DNA of 8,942 nucleotides from the NCBI GenBank assembly GCA_028821035.1, contig JAPPHP010000092.1:1-8942 (forward strand), given 5' to 3'. Position numbers and translations under genes: made by a program. Numbering within the stretch: position 1 is the stretch's first letter; every line of letters begins with the position of its first letter. Source of the stretch: Gammaproteobacteria bacterium (GTDB lineage: Bacteria > Pseudomonadota > Gammaproteobacteria > Pseudomonadales > Azotimanducaceae). Shown here piece by piece: positions 1 to 6,634 of this stretch. The notes under the pieces are model-generated. The model did no database searches. It was not told the DNA's origin and worked only from the letters and a program-made list of their open reading frames with translations.

Positions 1-1008
1 CTGACGGTGGTGTCCTGGGGCGGGTCCTACGAGCAGGCGAGCCGCAAGGCGGTGCTCGAACCGTTCACGGCCGAGACCGGCATCGAGGTCGCCGTCGAGG
101 TGTACAACGGCGGCCTCGCCCAGATACGCGCCCAGGTCGAGACCGGCAACGTGTACTGGGACGTGGTGGACCTCGAGCGGGCGGACGCCGTGCGCGCGTG
201 CGACGAGGGGCTCCTGGAACTCGTCGATGTCGGCGAACTGCCGCCGGCGCCGGACGGCACGCCGGCCGCGGAAGACTACCCGCCCGACGCGGTGACGGAG
301 TGCGGCGGCGGGATGCTCTACTACTCCACCGTGGTCGCCTACAACACCGAGGTTCTCTCGGGGGTGCGACCGCGGACGATCGCCGACTTCTTCGACCTCG
401 ACCGTTTCCCGGGTCGCCGCGGCATGCGCAGGAGCCCCCTCGTCAATCTCGAGTTCGCCCTGCTCGCGGACGGCGTGCCGGTCGCCGAGGTCTACGGGAC
501 CCTCGCGACCATGGAGGGCGTGACGCGGGCGCTCCGGAAGCTCGACAGCATCAAGGACTCCATCGTGTGGTGGGAAGCGGGCGCGCAACCGCCGCAGATG
601 CTGGCGGATCGCGAGGTGGCGATGAGCACCGCGTACAACGGACGCATCTTCAACGCCCAGGTCCTGGAAAACCAGCCGCTCGAGATCCTCTGGGACGGCC
701 AGGTGCTGGACTCGGGGATGCTCGGGATCGTGGCCGGCACCGAGCGGCTCGACGCGGCCCTCGAACTGGTGCGTTTCGCGAGCCGGCCCGAGGTGGAGGC
801 CGCGATCAGCCGGTACATCTCGTACGGTCCGGTGCGCAAGTCGGCCGCGCAGTTCGTTTCCACGCATCGGGAAACCGGGGTCGACATGCGCCCGCACCTG
901 CCGACCAGTCCGGAGAACGTCGAGGGGGCGCTCCACAACGACTGGGAGTGGTGGAGCGATCATGCCGACGACATGAACGAGCGGTTCACGGCGTGGCTTG
1001 CGCGCTGA
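1..1008 (+). CDS. Periplasmic solute-binding protein of a polyamine-type ABC transporter (5' end outside window)
   Basis: The frame is open from base 1 and ends with TGA at 1006-1008, giving 335 visible residues; the start codon and signal peptide lie upstream of the window. The visible protein opens with the beta-strand and glycine turn TVVSWGGSYEQ, typical of the mature N-terminus of PotD/PotF-like family 1 binding proteins. The YYSTVVAYNTEVL segment (about residues 109-121) matches the hinge strand of that family, and the WEWWSDHADDMNERF C-terminus also fits. It should bind a small cationic or similar substrate in the periplasm and deliver it to the permease encoded 48 bp downstream. Polyamine is the family guess; the ligand itself cannot be read here. 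About 20-40 N-terminal residues are probably missing. Confidence 0.88.
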   Translation: MTVVSWGGSYEQASRKAVLEPFTAETGIEVAVEVYNGGLAQIRAQVETGNVYWDVVDLERADAVRACDEGLLELVDVGELPPAPDGTPAAEDYPPDAVTECGGGMLYYSTVVAYNTEVLSGVRPRTIADFFDLDRFPGRRGMRRSPLVNLEFALLADGVPVAEVYGTLATMEGVTRALRKLDSIKDSIVWWEAGAQPPQMLADREVAMSTAYNGRIFNAQVLENQPLEILWDGQVLDSGMLGIVAGTERLDAALELVRFASRPEVEAAISRYISYGPVRKSAAQFVSTHRETGVDMRPHLPTSPENVEGALHNDWEWWSDHADDMNERFTAWLAR

Positions 1009-1056
1009 CGGCGGCGCCTTGCGGCGCGGCGGGTCTGCCCCCGGGGCGCGGACAGG

Positions 1057-2313
1057 ATGGCTGACCTCGCGGCGGCTGTACGGCCCCGGCGACGGCCGTC
1101 GCTCCCGGCGGGACTGCGCGCCTGGTGTCTCGTGTTGCCCCTCGCGGCGTTCGTCGGCGTCACCTTCGTCGCTCCGCTCGGCGCGATGCTGACCCGCAGC
1201 GTCCACATGCCCGTCGTGGCCGACGCCCTGCCCGAGACGCTGCGCCTGCTCGGGGAGTGGGACGGTTCGGCGCTCCCGGGGGAGACGGTGTTCCGGGCGC
1301 TCGGGCAGGAACTGCTCGCGGCGCGGGACGCCCGTACGCTCGGGCAGGTCGCGACCCGGGTGAACCGGGTCGAGGGCGGACTCCGGAGCGTGCTGACCCG
1401 CACGGCCCGGCGGCTGCGTACCGCGGCGCCGTCGCTGGAGGCGGCTTCGGGCGGCGCGACGTCGGCCTGGCGAGACGCCATGGTCGACATGGACGACGCC
1501 TGGAGCGAAGTCGCCACCTGGAACGCGATCCGGCGCGCCGGAGAACGTTTCACGGGTCGCCATTACCTGCATGCCCTGGACCTCGACGAGGCGCCGAGCG
1601 GCGGGATCGTCGCCCAGCCGGAGGACCTGCGGATCTACCTGCCCCTGCTGGGACGCACGCTGATGGTGAGCCTCGCGGTCACGGCGCTGTGTCTCGTCCT
1701 GGGCTATCCGGTGGCCTACCTGATCGCGCACGCGCCGCCGGGGCGCGCCCCATTGCTGCTCCTTCTTGTGCTCGTCCCCTTCTGGACGTCGCTGCTGGTG
1801 CGTACCACCTCGTGGATCGTGCTGCTGCAGAACGAGGGCGTGGTCAACGACCTCCTGGTGGCGGTGGGGCTGCTCGACGACGACGGCCGCCTCGCCATGA
1901 TCTACAACATGACCGGCACGATGGTCGCGATGACGCATGTCCTCCTTCCGTTCATGGTGTTGCCGCTGTACTCGGTGATGCGCACGGTCCCGCCGGAGTA
2001 CATGCGGGCGGCGGCTTCCCTCGGCGCGACGTTCCCGGCGGCGTTCCGGCGCGTCTACTGGCCGCGCACGCTGCCGGGTGTCGCCGCCGGCTGCCTGCTC
2101 GTCTTCATCCTCGCGATCGGCTACTACATCACGCCCGCGCTGGTCGGCGGGCGGACGGGACAGCTCATCTCCAACATGATCGCCTATCACATGCAGCAGT
2201 CCCTGAACTGGGGCCTGGCGGCGGCCCTGGGAGGCATCCTGCTGGTGTGCGTCCTGGCGCTCTACCTGCTGTTCGACCGTCTCGTCGGGGTCGAGCGGAT
2301 GCGGTTGGGGTAG
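1057..2313 (+). CDS. ABC transporter inner-membrane permease, PotB-like, with long first periplasmic loop
   Basis: The product has 418 residues, starting at ATG 1057 and ending at TAG 2311-2313. I see six hydrophobic spans at about residues 22-46, 197-224, 231-256, 287-309, 341-362 and 385-407. Between spans 4 and 5 lies the cytoplasmic EAA loop, EYMRAAASLGATFPAAFRRV then PRTLPG (314-341), which docks to the ATPase subunit. The roughly 150-residue soluble stretch between spans 1 and 2 is hydrophilic and helix-rich, much longer than in E. coli PotB (about 280 residues in total). Long-loop versions are known in this permease family, so I do not read it as a fusion artefact. The gene follows the binding protein by 48 bp and is surely co-transcribed with it. 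It ends the visible operon: neither the second permease nor the ATPase gene follows. Confidence 0.9.
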   Translation: MADLAAAVRPRRRPSLPAGLRAWCLVLPLAAFVGVTFVAPLGAMLTRSVHMPVVADALPETLRLLGEWDGSALPGETVFRALGQELLAARDARTLGQVATRVNRVEGGLRSVLTRTARRLRTAAPSLEAASGGATSAWRDAMVDMDDAWSEVATWNAIRRAGERFTGRHYLHALDLDEAPSGGIVAQPEDLRIYLPLLGRTLMVSLAVTALCLVLGYPVAYLIAHAPPGRAPLLLLLVLVPFWTSLLVRTTSWIVLLQNEGVVNDLLVAVGLLDDDGRLAMIYNMTGTMVAMTHVLLPFMVLPLYSVMRTVPPEYMRAAASLGATFPAAFRRVYWPRTLPGVAAGCLLVFILAIGYYITPALVGGRTGQLISNMIAYHMQQSLNWGLAAALGGILLVCVLALYLLFDRLVGVERMRLG

Positions 2314-2379
2314 CCGGCCGGTGCCCCTGGGGCGTTCGCTGTCGAAAGAGGCTTCCGGAACGCGTACGCCAGGGTAGGG

Positions 2380-3918
2380 CTACTCCGCGTCGGCGTTGGC
2401 AATGGATGTGGTGTCGAGGTCCGCGCGAGCGTCGCCCTGGAGCGTCCAGGGGCCTCCCAGGGCCCGATGCAGCGCCAGCCGCGCGTAACCGAGGTCACGC
2501 TTTCCGACGGCGAGCGCGGACTGCCAGGCGATGTGGTTGCGCGAGGCGGCGAGAAACGTCGCATAGTCCGCTACGCCGGACACGAACCGCTGGTCCTGCA
2601 ACGCCGCTTCCGCGGCGGCCTCGTCGGCGGCGTCGCGCAACAGCGAGACCACCGTTCCGCTGCTCGAGAGCCCGGTCAGGGACGCCTGGACCTCGCTGGT
2701 TGCGGTCACGACGGCCCGCCCGAACGCGGCGGCGGCTTCGTCGAGCCGCGCCTCGGCCAACGCGAGATTGCCCCGCCGGCGACCGCCCTCGAATACCGGT
2801 GCGAGGAGGTTCACCGTGAGGTTGCTGAACCATTGATCGGCGTCGAACCACTCGCCGGTGTCGGTGCTGAGCAGGCCGATGGAGCCCGACAGCGACAACG
2901 ACGGCAACAGTTCGGCGCGACGGGCGCCGACCAGGTAACGCGCCGCCTGGACCCGCTCGCGCGCCGCGCCCACGTCGGGCCGTTGCAACAGCAGGTTCGC
3001 CGGGACATCGTTCGGAACGGAAGCCAGGGGCGCGTTGGAAGGCAGGGCATCGGGAAGCGCCTGCTCGACGTCTTCCCGGTAGCCGCCGAGCAGCACCCAC
3101 AGCCGGCCCTCGGCATCCGCCAGGCGGCCCGTGATGCGCGGCAACTGGGTCTGCGCATCGACGACCGCGCGGCGTGCCTCGTAAAGGCGGTCGATGTCGG
3201 TCAGGCCGCGCTCGTAGCGAACCTCGGCCAGGATCTCCTGTTCCTCGAGTATGCCCACCAGGTCCGCGGTCAGGTCCCGTTGACGGCGCAGATCCACCAC
3301 CTCCAGGTAGGTACGCACGGTCTCCGCAAGAACACCGATCCGGGCGGCCTGGAAGTCCGCTTCCGCCGCAAGGTGCTCGGCCGCGGCGGCCCTTGCGGCG
3401 TCGCGCTTGCGCCCCCAGAAGTCGGCTTCGTATGCGAAGTTCGCGCCGAGGCTGTAGGTGGTGAGATCAAGCCGGTCGGGAAGCGTCAGGTTGAAGGCAT
3501 CGAATACACCCGAGTCGATGCCCAGTTCCTCCAGTTGCGCGCCAAGGCCCGCGTTTGCCGGCACGTCGAAGGATTCGGCGCCCAGGGAGGCCGAGATCAT
3601 CGGCAGCCGCGCTCCGACCGCGATGCGCGCCCTGGCCCTGGCCTGCTCGACACGGGCGACCGCCCCCGCCAGGTCGAAGTTCGAGTCGAGGGCCGCTTCC
3701 ATCACCCGGTCGAGCGCCGGGTCCTCGAATGACTCCCACCACCTCGCCGCGTCGGGCAAGCCGGTCGCCGGCGCAACCGCCGATGGGCTGGACGGAGCAA
3801 CTGGCTCGTGTGCCTCTGGCGAGGGGGGCAACAGGGAACACGCCCCTGCGAGGCAAACGACGAGGACCGCCAGACACGTCGCGGGTGTCCGCGTGCCGGA
3901 AAGTCGCTTCCATTTCAC
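2380..3918 (-). CDS. Outer-membrane efflux lipoprotein, NodT/OprM (TolC-like) family
   Basis: It encodes 512 residues from GTG 3918-3916 to TAG 2382-2380. The N-terminus is KWKR, a hydrophobic stretch, then lipobox LAGAC with Cys27 followed by Ser, which predicts an outer-membrane-anchored lipoprotein. Two OEP repeats are evident. The first has WWESFEDPALDRVMEAALDS near residue 60, then NFDLAGAVARVEQARARAR. The second has VPANLLLQRPDVGAARERVQ near residue 305, then the LPSLSLSGSIG strand. Trimers of this family form the outer-membrane and periplasmic duct of tripartite RND or MFS exporters. An upstream in-frame TTG at 3984 would give 534 residues, but it puts 22 polar residues before the signal peptide and lies upstream of the likely promoter, so GTG is preferred. 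No adaptor or pump gene is adjacent. The gene converges with the permease operon (66-bp gap) and diverges from the dioxygenase. Confidence 0.92.
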   Translation of the reverse strand: MKWKRLSGTRTPATCLAVLVVCLAGACSLLPPSPEAHEPVAPSSPSAVAPATGLPDAARWWESFEDPALDRVMEAALDSNFDLAGAVARVEQARARARIAVGARLPMISASLGAESFDVPANAGLGAQLEELGIDSGVFDAFNLTLPDRLDLTTYSLGANFAYEADFWGRKRDAARAAAAEHLAAEADFQAARIGVLAETVRTYLEVVDLRRQRDLTADLVGILEEQEILAEVRYERGLTDIDRLYEARRAVVDAQTQLPRITGRLADAEGRLWVLLGGYREDVEQALPDALPSNAPLASVPNDVPANLLLQRPDVGAARERVQAARYLVGARRAELLPSLSLSGSIGLLSTDTGEWFDADQWFSNLTVNLLAPVFEGGRRRGNLALAEARLDEAAAAFGRAVVTATSEVQASLTGLSSSGTVVSLLRDAADEAAAEAALQDQRFVSGVADYATFLAASRNHIAWQSALAVGKRDLGYARLALHRALGGPWTLQGDARADLDTTSIANADAE

Positions 3919-3950
3919 GATCGCACGGGCTCCCAGCCGCGTCCCGTTGC

Positions 3951-3956
3951 ATATTA
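3951..3956 (-). promoter_or_regulatory. Candidate -10 element for the efflux lipoprotein gene
   Basis: On the minus strand this reads TAATAT within GGTTAATATGC, the only A/T-rich patch in a very GC-rich 164-bp divergent spacer. Transcription would start near 3944, giving a leader of about 25 nt before the GTG at 3918. A GGGAG at 3934-3930 lies 11 nt before that GTG and could serve as ribosome binding site. No convincing -35 box is seen at the usual distance. Confidence 0.45.
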
Positions 3957-4082
3957 ACCCCGCCGGGCCGGCTCCGCGCCGCAAGCGCCTGGAGAGGCCG
4001 GGCCGGGGGCCGAGACCGGCTGCCTCTGTTAAGCTGCGGGCTTCCTTGGGTCGGGCGGGCGCGAGCCCTTGAGAGTTTGCCC

Positions 4083-5036
4083 ATGGCGATAACCGTTCAA
4101 CCCAACGACGGCGCCGCCGGCGCCGTCGTCACCGGCGTGAACCTCGCGGCGCTGGACGACGCCACCTGGGCGGAGGTGTACGGCGCCTTCCTCGCCCACG
4201 GCGTGCTGATCTTCCCGGGCCAGCACCTCGACGAGGAGGCCCAGGGCGCTTTCGCCCGGCGCTTCGGCAACATCGAGAAGCTGTATCCGGGGCAGGACCA
4301 GGCGACGCTGCACTTCGGGAACGTCAAGGCCGACGGCAGGCTCACGCAACCCGACGACGAGTCGTTCAAGCTCCTGCGCGGTAACGAGGGCTGGCATACG
4401 GACAGCACGTACATGCCCCTCGCGGCGAAGGCGTCGATGCTTATGGCCCTGGTCGTCCCCGACGAGGGCGGCGGGACGGAGTTCGCGGACATGCGCGCGG
4501 CGTACGACGCGCTCGACCCGGCCATGCAGGAGAAGCTCGAGGGGCTGTCGGCCTATCACTCGCTCTACCACTCGCAGGCCAGGGCGGGTTTCGCGCACAC
4601 GACGGACCACATGTACGGCTTCCACGACAAGGGCGCGCCGCTGCGGCCGGTCATCAAGACGCATCCCGAAACGGGCAGGAAGTCGATCTACACGGGCCGG
4701 CACGCCTACCGGATCGAAGGCATGGATCCCGACGAGTCGCTGGCGCTCCTCGACCGGCTCATGGACGACGCCTGCCAGCCGCCGCGCACGTACCGGCACG
4801 CCTGGACGGTCGGGGACCTGGCGGTCTGGGACAACCGCTGCATGATGCACCGGGCGCAACCCTACGATACGACCCAGCCCCGCGTCCTCCGGGCATCGCG
4901 GGTCTCCGGGGAGCCGGAGTCGGAACTGGCGCCGACGTTCGCGGACCCGAAGGCGGAGGCCTTCCGGCCGACCTCGTCCAACGAGTCGGCGCTGACGGCA
5001 AGCAAGTCCGCGAAGGAGCCTGACGTCTACGCGTAA
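4083..5036 (+). CDS. TauD/TfdA-family Fe(II)/2-oxoglutarate-dependent dioxygenase
   Basis: The product has 317 residues, from ATG 4083 with GAGAG at 4071-4075 (7-nt spacing) to TAA 5034-5036. The family hydroxylates its substrate with O2 and 2-oxoglutarate, as in taurine or 2,4-D breakdown. The iron-binding facial triad is visible: H105 and D107 in GWHTDSTY, and H256 in WDNRCMMHRAQPYD. R267, eleven residues after H256, is in the position that salt-bridges 2-oxoglutarate in TauD. The GGGTEFADMRAAYDAL stretch (129-144) after the HxD strand is typical of the TfdA-like branch. The substrate is unknown; no sulfonate or chloroaromatic genes adjoin it. After the core ends near residue 278 there is an extra tail of about 40 residues rich in Ser, Ala, Glu and Pro, probably disordered. 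The gene stands alone between a divergent efflux gene and the ATPase. Confidence 0.92.
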   Translation: MAITVQPNDGAAGAVVTGVNLAALDDATWAEVYGAFLAHGVLIFPGQHLDEEAQGAFARRFGNIEKLYPGQDQATLHFGNVKADGRLTQPDDESFKLLRGNEGWHTDSTYMPLAAKASMLMALVVPDEGGGTEFADMRAAYDALDPAMQEKLEGLSAYHSLYHSQARAGFAHTTDHMYGFHDKGAPLRPVIKTHPETGRKSIYTGRHAYRIEGMDPDESLALLDRLMDDACQPPRTYRHAWTVGDLAVWDNRCMMHRAQPYDTTQPRVLRASRVSGEPESELAPTFADPKAEAFRPTSSNESALTASKSAKEPDVYA

Positions 5037-5081
5037 GCGTGCGCGTGGCCCGTCCCGTGGTCAGGACGAGTCCAAAAAGAG

Positions 5082-5129
5082 CCATGAACGACCATGAAAT
5101 CTCGGCGATAGCCACCGAAATTTCATGGT
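5082..5129. repeat. Operator-like repeat: long inverted repeat plus an extra direct half-site upstream of the ATPase
   Basis: ACCATGAAAT at 5091-5100 is exactly complementary in inverted orientation to ATTTCATGGT at 5120-5129. After one mismatch (5101/5119) the pairing continues with TCGG 5102-5105 and CCGA 5115-5118, so 14 of 15 positions pair around a 9-nt centre. A further CCATGAA at 5082-5088 repeats CCATGAA of 5092-5098 in the same direction exactly 10 bp away. The array ends 12 bp before the ATPase start. This fits a cooperative repressor site (inference); as RNA it could also fold into a hairpin. Confidence 0.75.
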
Positions 5130-5134
5130 AAAGT
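5129..5134 (+). promoter_or_regulatory. Candidate -10 element for the ATPase gene
   Basis: TAAAGT overlaps the last base of the right repeat arm by one base. If used, transcription would begin around 5141-5142, at the GTG start codon itself, giving a leaderless or nearly leaderless mRNA. This agrees with the lack of a properly spaced Shine-Dalgarno sequence in front of 5142. No good -35 box is visible 16-18 bp upstream, so the call is tentative. The overlap with the inverted repeat would let a bound protein block RNA polymerase. Confidence 0.35.
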
Positions 5135-5141
5135 CTGGGTC

Positions 5142-6317
5142 GTGATTGCGCGAACGCAACATGTTGCCGCAGTGCTGGAGCGGTTGCGCTCCTTCCCCAT
5201 AGTAGCCATTCTAGGGCCCAGACAGATCGGCAAGACAACGCTCGCGCGGCAGGTCGGCCGGCGCTTTCCCCGTGCGACACATCGCCTGGATCTGGAAGAC
5301 CCCGCCGATCTCAACCGCTTGACGGACGATCCCGGGTTGGTGCTGCGGGAACTGCGCGGCCTGGTGGTCATCGACGAGGTGCAGCGCGCGCCGGACCTGT
5401 TTCCGATCCTGCGTGTCCTCGCGGATCGCCGGCCGTTGCCCGCCCGTTTCCTGGTCCTCGGGAGCGCTTCCCCGGACCTGATCCGACAGTCATCGGAGTC
5501 ATTGGCGGGCCGTGTCGTGTACTACCGCCTCGGTGGACTCGACCCGTGGGAGGTGGGGTTTCACCGGTTGCCCAGGCGCTGGCTGCGCGGTGGGTTTCCT
5601 CCTGCGTGGTTGGCGCGGTCGAACAGTGCAGCGACGGTGTGGCTAGAGAGCTTCATCAGGACGTTTCTCGAGCGGGATCTGCCCGAACTGGGCGTGCGCG
5701 TGCCCGGACCCGTGATGAGGCGCTTCTGGACCATGCTCGCGCACTGGCATGGGCAGGTGTGGAAGGCGTCGGAGTTTGGCCGATCTTTCGGCCTTGCTGA
5801 CACGACCGTCCGCCGCTACCTGGACATCCTGACCGGCGCGCTGGTGGTGCGTCAGCTACCGCCCTGGCATGCCAACTTGGCCAAACGCCAGGTGAAGGCG
5901 CCCAAGGTCTACCTTCGCGATACGGGCCTACTGCACGCCCTGCTCGGAATCTCCGACATGAGATCTCTGGACGTGCATCCGAAATCCGGTGCGTCCTGGG
6001 AAGGGTTCGTTCTGGAGTCCATCGTCGACCGCCTTGGCCTGCCGGATCAACACGCCTATTTCTGGGCGGCGCATTCTGGCGCGGAGGTCGATCTCCTGAT
6101 CGGCCCCGACACGGCACGGATTGGTGTTGAGGTGAAGCGGACGACCGCTCCCAAGGTCACGCGGTCCATGCACACGGCCGTTCGCGACCTCGGCCTCAAC
6201 GAGTTGATCCTGGTGCATGCAGGCCAACAGTCGTACCGGCTCGCCGATCGCGTGCGGGCGGTGGCGGCCACCCGGTTGGATCGGGACCTCGGCTTGGGGC
6301 TTTGGCCGCGGCTGTAG
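5142..6317 (+). CDS. Orphan AAA_14 ATPase with C-terminal DUF4143 nuclease-like domain
   Basis: The product has 391 residues from GTG 5142 to TAG 6315-6317, the usual size for this family. Walker A is GPRQIGKTT (25-33, K31), Walker B LVVIDEV (74-80, D78/E79), and a sensor-like LGSAS follows at 106-110. A winged-helix-like stretch spans about 195-240 (FGRSFGLADTTVRRYLDIL). The DUF4143 end carries WEGFVLESI (286-294), GAEVDLLI (313-320) and GVEVKRT (328-334), which together make a PD-(D/E)XK pattern with E292, D317, E330 and K332. The role of these widespread orphan ATPases is not established; defence or toxin-like functions are guesses. Codons such as ATA, GTA, CTA and AGA near the start are unlike the neighbours and suggest horizontal gain. 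The gene is monocistronic and has a strong repeat in front of it. Confidence 0.92.
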   Translation: MIARTQHVAAVLERLRSFPIVAILGPRQIGKTTLARQVGRRFPRATHRLDLEDPADLNRLTDDPGLVLRELRGLVVIDEVQRAPDLFPILRVLADRRPLPARFLVLGSASPDLIRQSSESLAGRVVYYRLGGLDPWEVGFHRLPRRWLRGGFPPAWLARSNSAATVWLESFIRTFLERDLPELGVRVPGPVMRRFWTMLAHWHGQVWKASEFGRSFGLADTTVRRYLDILTGALVVRQLPPWHANLAKRQVKAPKVYLRDTGLLHALLGISDMRSLDVHPKSGASWEGFVLESIVDRLGLPDQHAYFWAAHSGAEVDLLIGPDTARIGVEVKRTTAPKVTRSMHTAVRDLGLNELILVHAGQQSYRLADRVRAVAATRLDRDLGLGLWPRL

Positions 6318-6342
6318 CCTGGGAACGACGGGCCCTATGTAG

Positions 6343-6371
6343 AAGGCGGTTGCCGCGGCTGCGTCCGCCTT
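6343..6371. repeat. Inverted repeat downstream of the ATPase gene
   Basis: AAGGCGG at 6343-6349 and CCGCCTT at 6365-6371 form a perfect 7-bp stem around a 15-nt loop that itself contains the palindrome CCGCGG. It lies 25 bp after the ATPase stop codon. No T-run follows on either strand, so it is not a textbook intrinsic terminator, though it may still slow or end transcription or protect the 3' end. Confidence 0.4.
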
Positions 6372-6410
6372 GGCGAGCACCTGTGTCACGCGAGAACGCG
6401 CCGCTGAGCC

Positions 6411-6554
6411 TCAATCCCTGTTCCAGGCCTCACGTAGCGCGGCCAGCGTTGGCACGTCGGGTCGCTCCCGCCAGATTGCCGCCGCGTCCCGGGCCACCGC
6501 TTCGCGTCGCGCACGAGAATCCTGCTCGAGGAATCGATCGATGGCCTGCTGGCC
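6411..6554 (-). pseudogene. Remnant of an antitoxin-like gene (C-terminal 47 codons, N-terminus lost)
   Basis: On the minus strand a frame is open from 6554 to a TGA at 6413-6411. It has a stop codon (TGA, 6557-6555) immediately upstream and no ATG. It encodes GQQAIDRFLEQDSRARRE, then AVARDAAAIWRERPDVPTLA, ending in ALREAWNRD. The AIDRFLE start resembles the last helix of a ribbon-helix-helix (CopG/Arc) DNA-binding domain, and the charged tail resembles the toxin-wrapping end of VapB-like antitoxins. No matching N-terminus appears in the other two minus frames upstream, and no PIN-domain or other toxin follows it. I therefore read it as a decayed fragment. The composition looks protein-like, but the family call rests on pattern memory only. 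Confidence 0.4.
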
Positions 6555-6601
6555 TCAAACCCGCCGCGATCCACGCGCCGGGAGGCGGCGAGCCAAGACG
6601 G

Positions 6602-6607
6602 TACAAT
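6602..6607 (+). promoter_or_regulatory. Candidate -10 element for the acyl-CoA dehydrogenase operon
   Basis: TACAAT matches the sigma-70 -10 consensus at five of six positions and stands out in GC-rich surroundings. Initiation near 6614 would leave a leader of about 20 nt that includes the ribosome binding site. The -35 position is not recognisable. Confidence 0.45.
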
Positions 6608-6620
6608 GCCGGCGACTTCC

Positions 6621-6627
6621 AGGGGGG
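6621..6627 (+). promoter_or_regulatory. Strong ribosome binding site fixing the acyl-CoA dehydrogenase start
   Basis: AGGGGGG lies 7 nt before ATG 6635. This decides the start against the longer in-frame extension reaching back to 6302, whose extra 111 residues have no resemblance to the family. Confidence 0.75.
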
Positions 6628-6634
6628 AACCGTC

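Larger units (their letters stand above)
6318..6634. other. Gap between ATPase and acyl-CoA dehydrogenase: hairpin, antitoxin-like remnant, promoter
   Basis: No intact gene of recognisable family fills this 317-bp stretch. From left to right it holds an inverted repeat (6343-6371), a 47-codon open stretch on the minus strand that looks like a gene remnant (6411-6554), a -10-like TACAAT (6602-6607) and the ribosome binding site of the next gene. A plus-strand frame is open across it in phase with the downstream gene, but its translation looks like noise. Confidence 0.6.

Noticed and set aside
2314..2379. Bidirectional terminator between the convergent permease and efflux genes
   Set aside because: Only GCCCCTGGGGC is seen, with a 1-nt loop and no T-run, so no intrinsic terminator can be supported.
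1125..2819. A 564-codon plus-strand frame overlapping the permease and the efflux gene
   Set aside because: The translation is Arg/Ala/Pro-rich noise, and it spans two genes with clear families on opposite strands.
2467..3732. A 421-codon plus-strand frame antisense to the efflux lipoprotein
   Set aside because: It is a shadow frame of a strong NodT/OprM-family gene and has no domain of its own.
3919..3984. TTG 3984 as start of the efflux lipoprotein
   Set aside because: It adds 22 polar residues ahead of the signal peptide and would place the start upstream of the only promoter-like element; GTG 3918 fits better.
6305..6361. Direct repeat GCCGCGGCTG at 6305-6314 and 6352-6361 as a target-site duplication
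   Set aside because: The copies are only 47 bp apart, the first lies inside the ATPase coding end, and the motif is GC-rich; chance is more likely.
6318..6410. A toxin gene partner next to the antitoxin-like remnant
   Set aside because: None of the minus-strand frames shows a PIN, RelE or other toxin pattern in this short stretch.
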